A program made the position numbers and the translations under genes. Source: Globisporangium splendens (lineage: Eukaryota > Oomycota > Peronosporomycetes > Pythiales > Pythiaceae). Taken from it: 64,000 bases of DNA. The number at the start of each line of letters is the position of its first letter. Position 1 is the first letter of the stretch. Location of the stretch: contig VFIW01000122.1 in assembly GCA_006386115.1 (NCBI GenBank), positions 1-64,000 on the forward strand, given 5' to 3'. Below, in pieces: positions 30,223 to 41,390 of this stretch. The notes under the pieces are model-generated. The model did no database searches and was not told the DNA's origin. It worked only from the letters and a program-made list of their open reading frames with translations.

Positions 30223-32319
30223 ATGGCTGCTGCTGCCGCTCCTTCTGCCAATGGCCGCCGGCCGCTGACGCTCCCCGAGAAGATCCTGACGCACTGGGCC
30301 GTGGGGCTCACGAAGCCCGAGGTGGAGCCCGGCCAGATGCTGTGTGTCAAGGCGCAGTGGACGCTCGCGTGCGAGATCACGTGGAAGTCGATGGACAAGA
30401 CGTACCAGGACATGGGCCGTCCGCGCATCTGGCGCAACGATCGTTTCTGGCTCGCGGTCGACCACACCGTGGACCCGCGCGTGAACCACCTGCCCACGCA
30501 GCAGATGATGATCAAGGCGTCTGAGGACTTTGCCAAGGAGGCCAACCTCACCAACTTCCAGCCACCCAACACTACGATCCTGCACACCGAATTCTACCGC
30601 CAGCGCGCACAGCCCGGTCAGATCGTCGTCGGCGCCGACTCGCACTCGTGCTCCACGGGCGGTCTCGGCGCGTTCGCCATCGGTTTGGGCGCTGCGGATG
30701 TCGTCATGCCGCTCGTGACTGGCGAGACGTGGATCAAGGTGCCTGAGACCGTCAAGATCGAATTTGTGGGCAACCCGCCGATCGGCATGGGCGGCAAGGA
30801 CGTCATGCTGTACACGCTTGGCGTGCTCAAGTGCAACACGGTGGCGATCGGCCGCTGCGTGGAATGGGGCGGCAACATCTCGGCGCTCTCGTGCGACGCG
30901 CGTTTCGCGATCAGTAACATGACGGCCGAGTTCGGCGGTATCGCCGGCGTGTTCCCTGCGGATGAGCGCACGGCCGCGTACATTGGCGCGCGTGAGGCGC
31001 ACAAGGACGACGCGCTCTACTTCCGCGCCGACGAAGACGCCGTGTACGCTGAGAAGTTCCAGATCAACTTGGACAACTTGGAGCCGCAGGTCGCGTTGTA
31101 CCCATCGCCAGACAACGTGAAGCCTGTGAAGGAAGTCGTGGGCATGGCGCTCGATGGCTGTTTCATTGGTGCGTGCACGACCGCCGAGGAAGACTTGGTG
31201 CTCGGTGCGCTTGTGCTTGAAGCGTGCATGAAGGCGGGTATGACGCCTGTGGCGCACGGCCAACGTCGTGTCACGCCTGGCAGTCAGATCATCATCAACA
31301 AGCTCCGTGAGCACGGTCTGATCGCGATCTACGAGCAAGCGGGCTTCACGGTCGGCGCGCCAGGCTGCAGTTTCTGCCTGGGCATTGCCGCCGATGTCGC
31401 TGGTGAGAACGAAGTGTGGCTCAGTTCGCAGAACCGCAACTACCGCAACCGTATGGGCCGTGGTTCGATCGCGAACCTGGCGTCTGCGATCACGGTCGCG
31501 GCGTCGAGTTTCTCGATGACTGTGACGGATCCAACGCCGTACCTGAAGCTCATTGACGAAGAGAAGTTCCACAAGCTCGTTCCTCGAGGCGCCGCGGCCA
31601 CGTTCGAGATCAGTGAACCTGTGCCAGAGATCGCGACGCCGAATGCCGAGAGCGAAGACGGCGCCAGCGAGAGTCTCGCGACGTTCAAGTCGCAGATCAA
31701 GGGCCGCGCGCAGGTGTTTGGCGACAACATCGACACGGATGCGATCCTGCCAGGCGAGTACCTGACCGAGAACGACATGGAGAAGCTCGGCAAGGTGGCG
31801 TTCCTGCACACGAACCCAGACTTCCGTGACAAGGTCAAGGAGGGGCAGAACATCGTGATCGCCGGCCACGGCTTTGGGTGCGGGTCTTCGCGTGAGCAGG
31901 CTGTGACGGCCATGAAGGGCGCCGGCGTGCAGGCGATCATCGCGCGCTCGTTCGGCTACATTTTTTCGCGCAACTACCAGAACTTCAGCTTGATGGGCAT
32001 CCAGCTGAACGACGACCGCTTCTACGAGTTGGCCACGGAGAACGCCGAGATCACGCTCAACATGACGGGTCGCACGATCGAGGTCGGCGGCGAGACGTTC
32101 CGCTTCAACATGTCGCTCTTCGAGGAGCGTCTGCTGGCAGGCGGTGGTATCATGCCGCTGTACAAGAAGTTCGGCAACAAGTTGTTCCGCGTGGCTGTCC
32201 AGGAACCTGGTGAGTCGAGCTGCGGCTCGGGCGGCTCCAGCAGCGGCTCGGATGGCTGTGCGCCAAAGGCTGCGACGGAAGGCGCGGCTGCCGGTGGTAC
32301 CAACGATCTGTCGTGGTAG
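30223..32319 (+). CDS. Single-chain 3-isopropylmalate dehydratase (aconitase family)
   Basis: 698 residues, no introns, stop TAG. The first ~455 residues are the aconitase-type large domain: substrate/loop motifs GADSHSCSTGGLGAFAIGLG and MTAEFGGIAGVFPAD, and iron-sulfur cysteines in DGCFIGACT and GAPGCSFCLG. After a short acidic linker, residues from about 485 form the LeuD-like swivel domain (GDNIDTDAILPGEYL, GHGFGCGSSREQA, IIARSFGYIFSRN). The chain ends in a Ser/Gly/Ala tail. In fungi LeuC and LeuD are likewise fused; the enzyme isomerises 2- to 3-isopropylmalate in leucine synthesis. The sequence is of the short archaeal-type HacA/LeuC group, so a homoaconitase-like or other dehydratase role is the main alternative. 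No clear mitochondrial presequence. Confidence 0.85.
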   Translation: MAAAAAPSANGRRPLTLPEKILTHWAVGLTKPEVEPGQMLCVKAQWTLACEITWKSMDKTYQDMGRPRIWRNDRFWLAVDHTVDPRVNHLPTQQMMIKASEDFAKEANLTNFQPPNTTILHTEFYRQRAQPGQIVVGADSHSCSTGGLGAFAIGLGAADVVMPLVTGETWIKVPETVKIEFVGNPPIGMGGKDVMLYTLGVLKCNTVAIGRCVEWGGNISALSCDARFAISNMTAEFGGIAGVFPADERTAAYIGAREAHKDDALYFRADEDAVYAEKFQINLDNLEPQVALYPSPDNVKPVKEVVGMALDGCFIGACTTAEEDLVLGALVLEACMKAGMTPVAHGQRRVTPGSQIIINKLREHGLIAIYEQAGFTVGAPGCSFCLGIAADVAGENEVWLSSQNRNYRNRMGRGSIANLASAITVAASSFSMTVTDPTPYLKLIDEEKFHKLVPRGAAATFEISEPVPEIATPNAESEDGASESLATFKSQIKGRAQVFGDNIDTDAILPGEYLTENDMEKLGKVAFLHTNPDFRDKVKEGQNIVIAGHGFGCGSSREQAVTAMKGAGVQAIIARSFGYIFSRNYQNFSLMGIQLNDDRFYELATENAEITLNMTGRTIEVGGETFRFNMSLFEERLLAGGGIMPLYKKFGNKLFRVAVQEPGESSCGSGGSSSGSDGCAPKAATEGAAAGGTNDLSW

Positions 32320-32531
32320 AGTGAGTAGTAGTGCGAGATAGTTTTATAATGAGGAAGAGTGGCTCCATCCTGGTCGAATGCGAGCGGTTATTTTTACACA
32401 AGAGGCGTCAAAATGATAAATATACACAACAATGTACACGCGTGCCCACATGGCTGCCTAGGTTTTGTTATCGATCGACGCCTGGACATATCAGACGACG
32501 TGGTGGCGTTGAGCTCTGCCCAGCGAGTAGC

Positions 32532-33920
32532 ATGGCGTCACCGCCGGAATGCGTCAGGATCCCTCCCGACTGGCTGCATGAGGTACGAGTCCACAGCAGC
32601 GCTCTGTAGACGAATGGCTCCCTCCCCGTCTGCTCATCCTCGTTTGCGATGTTGGTCTCTGATGATTCGGACAGCCCACGTTCGCGACGCGCTCAGACCT
32701 TTTAGATGCACGCCGACATGATCGCAAGCAGCTCGCGCTTGCATTCACACCCCAGAAATCGACATCATCGTCCTTCTCGGTAGACAAGTGGTTCGCGCGC
32801 TCGGACACGATTTTCCGTGATTCATTTCGGAAAAGCGGTGCGTTCCCACGTGTGACTGCCCCACGAGACGAGACGGAGTTCCACCCCAGAGCCACGTGCA
32901 GCGGCCACGCGACAAGCACGGCTTTTCTCCAGAAACGCGCCGATGACCACCACGATGAGAGTCTGCGGTTCGAGCCGCCAGAGATCATACAGCTGCGCGA
33001 CATCCCCAAGGCGCCGCAGCTGAAAGAATGGTGGAAACAGTCGCGCGGCGATAGTGTTTACGTCAATGACCCGAGTGCCACGTGCGAGGCGTCCTTGCGG
33101 CTCGCGCTCGCCAGGAAGCACGGCGGTAGCCTGGAGATCGGTCCCATGGACCCAGGGAAGACACGGTGTCCAGCCTCGGTGAGTGACTGAATTTCAAGAT
33201 AAGAGAGCACAAATTAGTGTGGATCTGACCGTGTGGTTTGATTGTGCTGGGATTGTGACGATGCCTCGCAGGTCGATGAGCGCCGTCGTGTCCACGAGCA
33301 AAAAGCGCAGCTCGCAGACAAAGTCAACCGCATCACACACTCGATCCCAGACGACTACCTCACGTTGGATCGCGCCGAGACCGCGACCATCACGCGGGCA
33401 TCGGATCTCTACGCTCAGGAGAAGGTAAAGCAATCGAGGTTTCCATCGAAACCTCTCATTTTTCGAGCGCTGACAGGTTTCTCTCTGTGTAAAACAGCAA
33501 GGCTCCGATGGCAGTAATAGCGACAGTGGTGCAGGCAGCGGAGTTGGTGGAGAAGCAGGAAGCCCAGGAATGATCCGGTATCGATCTGGTGCATCCTCGT
33601 CATCATCCTCAGCGTTTCCGTTGGTATCTCCAATCAAAATCGCCGGGCCGCGGTGAAGACCAAACCGCATCGGAGTCGAGAACCTGGTGCTCGAGAGCAC
33701 GAGTCAGCGCGAATTGCTGGATCAGTTCAAGACGTGGCAGCCACCGCCAGATTTGACGGCATCCAGGTCGTCGTCGTCATTGAGCCATGCATCGAGTCCC
33801 GTGGGCAGCGGATCTACCCACGAGTTGTCAAGGCTCGGCGCTGCGTCTCCTTCCGAATGCTACTCGTCAAACCAGTCAGGAGGACTCGAGAGTCCGATCC
33901 GATGCGGTGGGTTCACGTAG
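32532..33920 (+). CDS. Unrecognised soluble protein, four exons, in-frame TGA in the last
   Basis: Exons 32532-32582, 32675-33178, 33272-33424 and 33498-33920 join in phase. The N-terminus is MASPPECVRIPPDWLHE. The middle contains PQLKEWWKQSRGDSVYVND and a charged helix (DERRRVHEQKAQLADKVNRI). The last exon is Gly/Ser-rich and then reads RIGVENLVLESTSQRELLDQ. Between PIKIAGPR and that segment lies a TGA at 33654-33656 in the same frame; after it 87 more codons remain open and protein-like to TAG 33918-33920. A 45-base in-phase intron could remove the stop but has no good acceptor, so a nonsense mutation or a real earlier end is more likely. No family recognised and no targeting signal or membrane segment. 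Confidence 0.55.
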
Positions 33921-34074
33921 CAGCAGCCAGTTTTAAGCAGAATCGGTCTAGACACAGAGCAACCAAATACATAGAGAGAAGCTTGCCCATGCAACCATCA
34001 AGCAATCCAAAGCCGCACGACAGATACTGCAATGCAATACTCGTCCGTCTCGTGTTGCTCATCTGTTTAATTAT

Positions 34075-34921
34075 CTAGTTGTCGGACGCGTGGTCTTGGA
34101 CCCACTGCTGTATCCAGGCGACGACGCGCTCGATGTTGGCGTCCATGTCCTCGACCGTGCGGCTCTCGAGCTCCTGGACGATCTCGGGCGCATAGCTCTC
34201 CATGGCCTCCTGGAGCACCACCTGCATGATCTCGCACTCGACGTTCTCGGCGACCTTCTTCTCCGAGTAACCACGCTTCTGGAGGCGGTCAAAGAGCGTT
34301 GTGTTGTCCACGCGCAGCACGAGCACGAGGTCGAACCAGCGCTCGGGGAAGAAGTCGCACGTGTGGAAGTCGACGATCTTGCCGCCCTCGGTCATCATGT
34401 CCTCCATCTCGTCGCAGACCTTGTCCTCGTCCAGAACGAAGCAGTCGAACTCCTCGTCGCGGCCCTCGTGCAGCTCACGCTCCTTGACCAGGTCGCCCAC
34501 GTTCACGTGCTGTAAAGGCGTGCGCTCCTAATAAACCGTAAACAAGCATGTTTATAAGCGATATTGCAGGAACAGCAATTCCAAGTACGCGTGCACTGCA
34601 ACAAGCCAAATAAACGAGCACAGCAAATGAAACATGCATATAAGCGACGCACAAGTGCAGCAAGCGAATACGTGACAAGCAAGTAGCCAATCCACAGATA
34701 TGCATGCATGTACATGCGCAATGGCGTATGCTCCTTAGCGCATGTTACTATTGCCCTTTCATGGGAGTGATGCGCAGGATGCGAGAACACGCACATGCAC
34801 AACAAACAAACAATACGTGCACATGCGCATGTCGTAAACGCACCGCGAGCAGCTGGCACATGGAGGTCTTCCCCGTGCCGGGCGTGCCGGTCACGAGGAT
34901 GTTGGGCAGGCGCGACGGCAT
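34075..34921 (-). CDS. AK6: Adenylate kinase isoenzyme 6 / Fap7 (hCINAP) family NTPase
   Basis: Complement of 34075-34527 and 34844-34921; 176 residues, the usual length for the family. Walker A LVTGTPGTGKTS lies at the extreme N-terminus on its own small exon. HVNVGDLVKE, GRDEEFDCFVLDEDKV, GGKIVDFHTCDFFPERW and RVDNTTLFDRLQKRGYSEKK follow the AK6 order closely, including the truncated lid typical of Fap7. In yeast and animals this protein acts in the nucleus/cytoplasm in late 18S rRNA maturation (site D cleavage, with Rps14) and has adenylate kinase activity. The single intron is long for this window (about 316 bases). Confidence 0.93.
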
Positions 34922-35624
34922 GTTGTTCGCGGTTGCTTGTCGATTTGGCAGGAAAATGGTCGACAAGCAGCACCATTCACAACGGTAGTGGAATTCCCAA
35001 AACAAGGTGTGCCAATCGATATGTGTTGCGCAAGAAGGTATAAGCTGCAGCCAGTCAACCGGACAGTTGTGCGTGTGAAGAGACAAGCCGTTGCTTGCGC
35101 CTGTGTTGAAGCACAAGGAAGGTTGTGGTTGCGCAAGTGCACCATGCAACATGCAAAGTTGCATTTTGTTCATTGTCTGAGGAATGAGGTGGCTTCATAT
35201 CGCACTTCAGTTTGATGATTTTATGGTAAATTACATTTCGAAAATGCGTTTGTTTGACACGTTGCATTTGAAACAGAGCGTGCGCGTTTTTTGCCTCTCT
35301 GCCATAAATTCAAAACCTCGAAACCACCTTGACACCAGCATCGCTCTGGCAGATCCGCACTCATCCAATCACTCCGATTAGGCGTCGGACGACCAACACA
35401 TGCTTTTGCGTTCCCAAAAAGCGCAGCAGCATATCCATGAGCCCTCATCCTCGCAAAAGCAATTTCAGCCACTCGCAGCTCTGTAAATTTATAATTCCAC
35501 TATTTTACACCAATCAAATCACGTTTACCATTTGCGTTGTTTTTTTGAGCAACGGCTGCGGACGAGCAAGCGCTGCCACCTCATTACCCAAACGGACGGA
35601 CATTCGCGCAGCGTCCATCACTTC

Positions 35625-35658
<34 letters not shown>

Positions 35659-35676
35659 TCAAGCGGCATATCCGCC
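34922..35676. promoter_or_regulatory. Divergent intergenic region AK6 / amino-acid transporter
   Basis: Between two genes pointing away from each other. A (GA)n run occupies 35626-35655, and cacctcattacccaaac at 35577-35593 resembles the oomycete initiator about 90 bases before the transporter ATG. No gene is supported inside. Confidence 0.4.
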
Positions 35677-37505
35677 ATGTACGGGAGCAGCAACCAGAGC
35701 CACGCAGAGTCGGACCAGCAGCCGCTGCTGCCGTCGTACTCGCCCGCTGTCACGCGCCGCGAGCACGGCGACGCGCACGTGGCGCCCGCATGGCCCGCGA
35801 CCTTCGAAGAAGGCGTCGACGCCTAGTACGTCCCTCTGTGTATCTTCTGTACATAGAGCTCTATATAAGTGCGCAGTACTCATGCATCGCTTTTGTTTGT
35901 CTACTTGGTGTGCAGCATGGCGTCGCCGGTGAATATCCGCCGCCGCAGCTCCAGCCGAGGCTCGTTCTCTGAGCACTCGCGCATCCTGCAGCCGTCGACG
36001 CCGGAGTTTGCTGCGGATCTGCACGGCGGGGTTGCAGCCCACGGCAAGATGAACTACAAGGAGGCCGTGTTCAACGCCATCAACGTGCTGTTGGGCGTCG
36101 GCGTGCTCTCGAGCCCCTTCGCGCTGCGCTCGAGTGGCATGCTCGTGGGTGTGCCGCTCTTCTTCTTCTTCACGCTTGTGACCAACCACACGGGCAAACT
36201 GCTCGGAAAGTGTCTGGACTACCAAGAGGGCATGTCGGTACGTAAAGGCAACAATGCCTACGGATGTTACTGGTGCGTGCAACTAATGAGTGCAACCTCT
36301 TCGTCTTGTGGAATGCTGACAGACATATCCAGATATCGGTGAAGCAGCGTTTGGGACGCGCGGTCGCCTCTTCATTGGCGTGGTCTTCTTCTCGGAGCTC
36401 TTCACCGCTTGTGCAATGTTCAACGTCCTGAGTATGTTTTTTTTCGTGTCTTCCTGTGCGTTTTGGGTGTTCACATAGCTTCTAATCATGTTCTCGTTTT
36501 TTTGCTTGCTTTGATACAGTCGGCGACACGTTGGCGGCACTGCTGCCTGGGTTCACGCCGTCCCAGCTCACTGTGATTGCGTTCCTGATCATCATGCCGA
36601 CACTGTGGACACCGCACCTCTCGCTGCTCTCGTATTTCAGTATCATCGGTATCTTGTCGTCGCTGTTTTGCCTGTTCACAGTCTTCTTCGTGGGCTTTTC
36701 GATCAACCCAAACGACGTCGGGTACACGATGGGCAGTCTCCTGGCGCCGCAGCCGCTCGAGATTGTCGCTGACGTCGACCGCATTCCATTGGCAATTGGG
36801 CTCACGATGGTCGCGTTCGGTGGCCACTCTGTGTTTCCTTCGATTTGCTCGTCGATGGCGAATCGCGCCGAGTACCCCAAGGTGCTCGACGTCGCGTACT
36901 TAATCGTGTGCCTCGTCTACGGTGCTATTGAAGCTGGCGGATACCTCATGTTCGGCGTGCACACGACGAAAGAGGTGCGCTGTGTGCATGATCATGCTCT
37001 TTTGTCACAAAATGCGTAGCTCTTCGCGTTTTCTTACGTTGCGCCTCTGTCTCTTTGCCAACAGATTACACTGAACCTTATCGCAGTGTTCCCAGGTGTG
37101 ATCACGCACACGATGATCTGGACGATCGCGCTGAACCCGATGAGCAAGATTGCGATCACGATCACGCCCATCGCGCTGGCGCTCGAGGAGGTGATCCTGA
37201 CACCACAGGAGATCCACTCGAGCCGCACCAAGATCAAGGTGTTTCGCGCGTTCATCCGCTCCCTGATCGGCATCGCGACGCTGTTCTGTGCGCTCTTTGT
37301 GCCGCACTTTGCGCGCGTGACGTCGTTCCTCGGCTCGTTCTTTGCGATGCTCGCGTCCGTGTTCCTGCCGTGCGTGTGCTACATCAAGCTCTTCCAGCAC
37401 CGCCTCTCGCGCTGGGAGATTGCCCTTAACGCGGGCTTGGCTGTCGTGTCGATCTTCTTCGCCGTGATTGGCACCGTCGCGTCCTTCATCTCACCAGCCG
37501 AATAG
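35677..37505 (+). CDS. Amino-acid transporter, AAAP/SLC32-SLC36 type
   Basis: Five exons, 35677-35825, 35916-36237, 36323-36431, 36520-36974 and 37065-37505, give 491 residues with consistent phases. A polar ~100-residue N-terminus (QQPLLPSYSP; RRRSSSRGSFSEHS) resembles the cytosolic tails of vacuolar AVT and SLC36 transporters. The transporter core begins at AVFNAINVLLGVGVLSSPFA, the AAAP TM1 signature, followed by TYPDIGEAAFG across intron 2 and about ten further hydrophobic segments ending FAVIGTVASFI. It should co-transport amino acids with protons across the plasma or vacuolar membrane; the specific substrate is not predictable. Confidence 0.9.
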
Positions 37506-37539
37506 AGACGCTTCATTAGATAGATAGATGATACCTCAT

Positions 37540-40400
37540 TGTGTGGTGAGTGAGTATTTCTGCATATTCTCGTGCGGTTTCTCCAAACCTTGATTTGCCC
37601 AAGGTAATGAACCGCTGTCAACAACAACAGGCAAGCTGATTTGGTATGCTTGTGCAAGAGCGAAAATGAGAGATTACGATATGGGCTTGTGTGCGTTTCT
37701 GAGGTGAGTATCGTGCATGAGACCTGCATGTGAGCGCTGTGGAGTCTAGGCAATAGATAGTTCGTTGGTTGTCGGTGAGGATATGGATTCAGATCTTGAT
37801 GAACTCGACGAGCGACGACGATAATGGCGTTGACTATGGTCCACCTGGTGCCGAGGTTGGACCGCATGTAGTGAAGAAGCTTACGTTGCTTTTCGTGATA
37901 TGTCCCTTCTTTGGGAGTATCACACGGCAACGACGCTGAAATCCTCAGAAGGTGCGACGAGTGCGTCCAAGCCGCAGAGTCAAGAAGGATACGAAACGGA
38001 GTTGCGACTCGCTTGAGCTGGTACGAGATTCTGCATCGCGATGACTGCAATTCAGTTTCATTATGAGATGCTTGCTATCAATGGCAGCAAGTACCATGCA
38101 ATCTTTACTCTTTGGTTGAGAGTTTCTTTGATTTGTCTACGTGCTGGTTGGGATACCTTTGCGCTCGAAGATTCTCGTGATTGTCAGCCTTCTTGGCGAG
38201 AAGTCGGGCGTTCTTCATTAACACTACACCAAGTGCTCCAGTCCAGAAGGGGGGTTGTCAGCATCTAGCTGACGGGTTCGACTTCTGTTGCATTGATGGA
38301 GTGCACTGCATAACCCTGTAGCCTTACTCACTGCATGACTCGCTCCAACAAACCACCGCAAGATAACTTTGCAACTCACCGCGCAATCCGCATCATCGGC
38401 GATGACCGAGTGGGAAATGCAGTCACTCTCAGAGCGAATGCGAGACATCACCTGAAACTCCCGATGCAATTGCATGTCTTTGCCAAAAACACTCACGTGC
38501 ATTTTGGCACGAATGGGGAGATGGACGTCTTCTTCAGTACCTGGTTGAACCTGGTTAAAATATCGACTTACCGAGAACGCAGCAAACTGTGTGCGCCGTT
38601 CGTGCACCATCGGCGAGATCGAAATGCATGTTTGCGTTTTCCATCTCGACGATATGGCTTCTATTTGATCCAGCAAAGAAAGTTGGTCAGTGCGGCTGAA
38701 GATGTCGGCAATGGACGAACTCTGTCGCAAGCGCATCTGCCATCACAGTTTACGTTTGAATTGCCACATGTGCGTAGATCCATGAAAGCTGGTGTTTTCT
38801 GCATCATCAAACCTTCGAAAAGACAACGGTAGCACATACTGCAACGCGTGGTGTCTTCGAGACTGCGGCAGTTGATCCCTTCTCGGACCGAAACCTGCAG
38901 GATCGTATTCACCGCCACCACCAGTTTGTCGGTCACACCTGACTTCAGGTTGACGAAAGTGAAGACGTATGATCATCCGAAGAAGCTCGTCAATAGTTGG
39001 CCGTGGGAGCATAGAGCATACAACACTGACTTTATCCTGTAAAAGGTCCTTGTTGCGGTCATCATCTTCCCTGGAATCGCTGGCAATTCGATTCCAACCA
39101 GGGATCAATGCTTACCGTACACACTGTGCGGGTGACTTCGACATGGTCGAACTCGCTGATGATATCACTTCTGCCGGTGAGAAGCTTTTGTCTCCTTTCC
39201 TGGTAAAAGGTTTGGATGATTCAAATCTGGTTTAGTCGCACAATACAGTGCGTGAGCGAGCGCGTCTGAAGCGACAAGCGCAATCTTGCCATCCTTTCCA
39301 CAAAGTAGCCCAATCAGAGCAGGCAGGTTGACTTCGACGACGACACGATTTGCATGTCAGGCGTAAAGCGGCTGACATTCCAGAAGAGCACCATCAGATT
39401 CGCAAGGGATATTGGATCGGCACTCAGTTCTTCAATGTGCGCCAGTAGTGATGCTGTCTTGCCTTGAAAAAGTCGCTCGACAGCCACCCGACGGTATTCT
39501 GCCAAGCAAGCTAGCGTAAACAAAGCTACGCGCTGCAGTTGCAGTGCTTCTTCCGGAGCAAAGCTGGCACCACCAAAACAAACACGCAGTCAAACACATG
39601 AGGATGTTGTGTTGAGAGGTGAGAGCTACTCAAGTCAACAGACTTACGGTAAGGAAATCGAGACGCGAGAGAACAGTAAGAGGACAAACTCGCTCTGAGA
39701 CGACACAAAGAGAGCGACAGTTTTGCGGTTTGCAAGATTCGTTAGCATAATGAATGGAAAGGTAGAAAGCGCAGGGTGCACGCGGCTCGCCTTTTTCGGC
39801 GCTGAATCAAGCAAGAGTCATCGTGGCTAGTGGGGCATTCTCGAAAGTGGAGGTTCACTGTCCACATCTAACGCAGGAGTCGATACAGAAAAACCTTCTG
39901 ACCGTGATCGCGCCATGATCCGCTTTATCCAACTCCAGTCGTCTGGATATCCCTGCTGAATCTCGAGATGGCTTTGGTGATTACACGCCAAGTATAATAG
40001 CACCTGAAGACTCAGCATCGTCAGTGCGTTTGCCTCAGTTCCACACAGTTTCATGAGATAAGTGAAGTCAAGTTGGCTTGAGCGAACCACAATGCGCTGA
40101 GAAACAAGAAAACGAGCGATCACGAGTCCCAAACTGACCTGTTACAATAAACGGCACACAGCAACGTCAGCGTCAATCGCAGATTAGAGCAACAACCAGT
40201 CCAACTCGGTCAAACCGCACGAGAACTTTCGCTGCGAGATCGCGAGGATCGCAATGTGGGCATCCTTCGCTTCCCAGCCGTATCGTTCTACGTCTGCGTC
40301 GCTCCGGTGAATCAAATCAACAACAAACGCATACGCTGGCACAAAGTCACACAAACACAAGATGAGAAAAGGCAGGAATGTAAAGTCTGCGGCCATTGAC
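37540..40400 (-). pseudogene. Decayed helical-repeat (ARM-like) gene
   Basis: The minus strand carries a chain of short protein-like pieces in order but in shifting frames: ADVERYGWEAKDAHIAILA (40220-40310), TMLSLQVLLYLACNHQSHLE (39940-40010), EEALQLQRVALFTLACLAEY (39480-39550), then after a one-base shift NLPALIGLLCGKDGKIALVA (39270-39330), TIDELLRMIIRLHF (38950-38990) and a last open stretch at 38224-38736. The alternating hydrophobic helices look armadillo/HEAT-like. Plausible splice sites exist for some joins (for example gtaagtctg at 39647) but several joins need frameshifts or pass stops, so decay is the best reading. The start near 40396 (ATGGCCGCAGAC) is tentative. The family is not identified. 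Confidence 0.4.
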
Positions 40401-40889
40401 GAATCGGCTCCGTCCACACCTGCTCATGAATATCTACCGCCGGCTGGGAAGCAGTCCCTTCTTTCCTTCTTGGAGAATGTCGTGAGTTCCTGGATCTGGT
40501 ATGTCCGCTTTCACTCTCAGGCGGATCCACTCCGAGTGGATATGCATCCGCTGCAGTTTATAGGTGGATCCGCCAGGTCAAAAGTGTTGTTCGCTTGAGA
40601 GTGGATGTCAATCAACCAAAAAGGGGTCAAAAGCCACTACCAACTTGAAAAGGGGATGTGCAATGTCCTGATTCAGCTGATCAGCAAGCATTGTTTCATG
40701 CGGTTTAAAGCTCCGTTTTATGACTGAGCGCAAGCAGGGAGAAAATCTGACCTCAGTCGGTAAAGTTTAGATACGTTTGAGCTAAATCTAGCCGTTGCAT
40801 TTGCTCAAACTCACCTGCTCGGAGTGAACTTTTCGGATTGGAAATCTTCGATCACCAATTAACTACGAGCAAATTTTAGCAACTGACAT
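40401..40889. other. Intergenic, nothing recognised
   Basis: No supported gene. Around 40490-40600 there are inverted copies of an actctcaggcggatccac / gtggatccgcc motif (40514-40531 and 40563-40573), a modest dyad of unknown meaning. Confidence 0.4.
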
Positions 40890-41328
40890 GCCGCTTGGAA
40901 CGTATTGAGCACCACGAATATTCAGAGTGTCTGTGCGGATGTTGCACAAAGGGTGGCATGGCACCCCAAATGCCTGCATGCCTGAACAACAGCGCAATGC
41001 GCCCGTTGTTGTGTAAGAGAAGCGCGAGAGAGGCGCCACGATGGCTGCTGCTGTGCACAGACACTGAAAGCGTCGGTCTCGAGTGTCTAATACAGAGCAC
41101 AAAACGACCACGACAATCGTCCCCATGGCCATGGACTCGTGCGTCGTCGTCGTCGTCGCCCCCAGAGCCCAAGCTGCCGCAGCAGTTTGGCTTCCAGTAG
41201 AGAGACAACTTGCTGCAGCACATGAAGCAGCAGCTTCAAGTCCACACGCAGACCAACGAGCTCAGCGACGACTTAGAAGAACCACGTGCGGACGCTCGAC
41301 GAGCTCGTGACAAATGCGAGAACTTTTG
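40890..41328 (+). pseudogene. Stray copy of the polycystin gene's 5' exon and promoter
   Basis: The plus strand here parallels the minus strand of 50290-50810, the 5' flank and first exon of the polycystin-like gene: gtctgtgcggatgttgcacaaagg, the ATGGCTGC start region, cagacactgaaagcgtcggtct, ccgcagcagtttggcttccag and cttcaagtccacac...gagctcagcg are all shared in order. The copy contains an in-frame TAG right after the PQQFGFQ codons, drifts beyond the exon, and has none of the channel exons. It lies just 3' of the acyltransferase gene. Confidence 0.7.
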
Positions 41329-41390
41329 ATCATTCAACTTCCTTGGTTTAAAATTGGGTTTGATGTCCACATCCACACACAACATGTCCA

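Noticed and set aside
30004..31869. 621-codon minus-strand open frame across the dehydratase gene
   Set aside because: Antisense shadow of a strongly coding, G/C-third-position gene; composition is Arg/His/Leu-rich with no motif, and the plus strand is an unmistakable aconitase-family enzyme.
33653..33697. A 45-base intron that would remove the TGA at 33654
   Set aside because: Phase fits and the donor is good, but the acceptor has no pyrimidine tract and the intron would delete a well-formed helix segment.
13596..33920. UGA used as a sense codon in this genome
   Set aside because: Long intact genes contain no in-frame TGA and encode tryptophan with TGG throughout; the internal TGAs occur only in loci with other lesions or plausible point mutations.
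38265..38295. tRNA T-arm-like ggttcgact
   Set aside because: The flanking bases do not pair into a T stem and no acceptor or anticodon arm is present.
38335..38832. 165-codon plus-strand frame in the decayed region
   Set aside because: The minus strand in the same place belongs to an ordered series of pieces; this frame stands alone.
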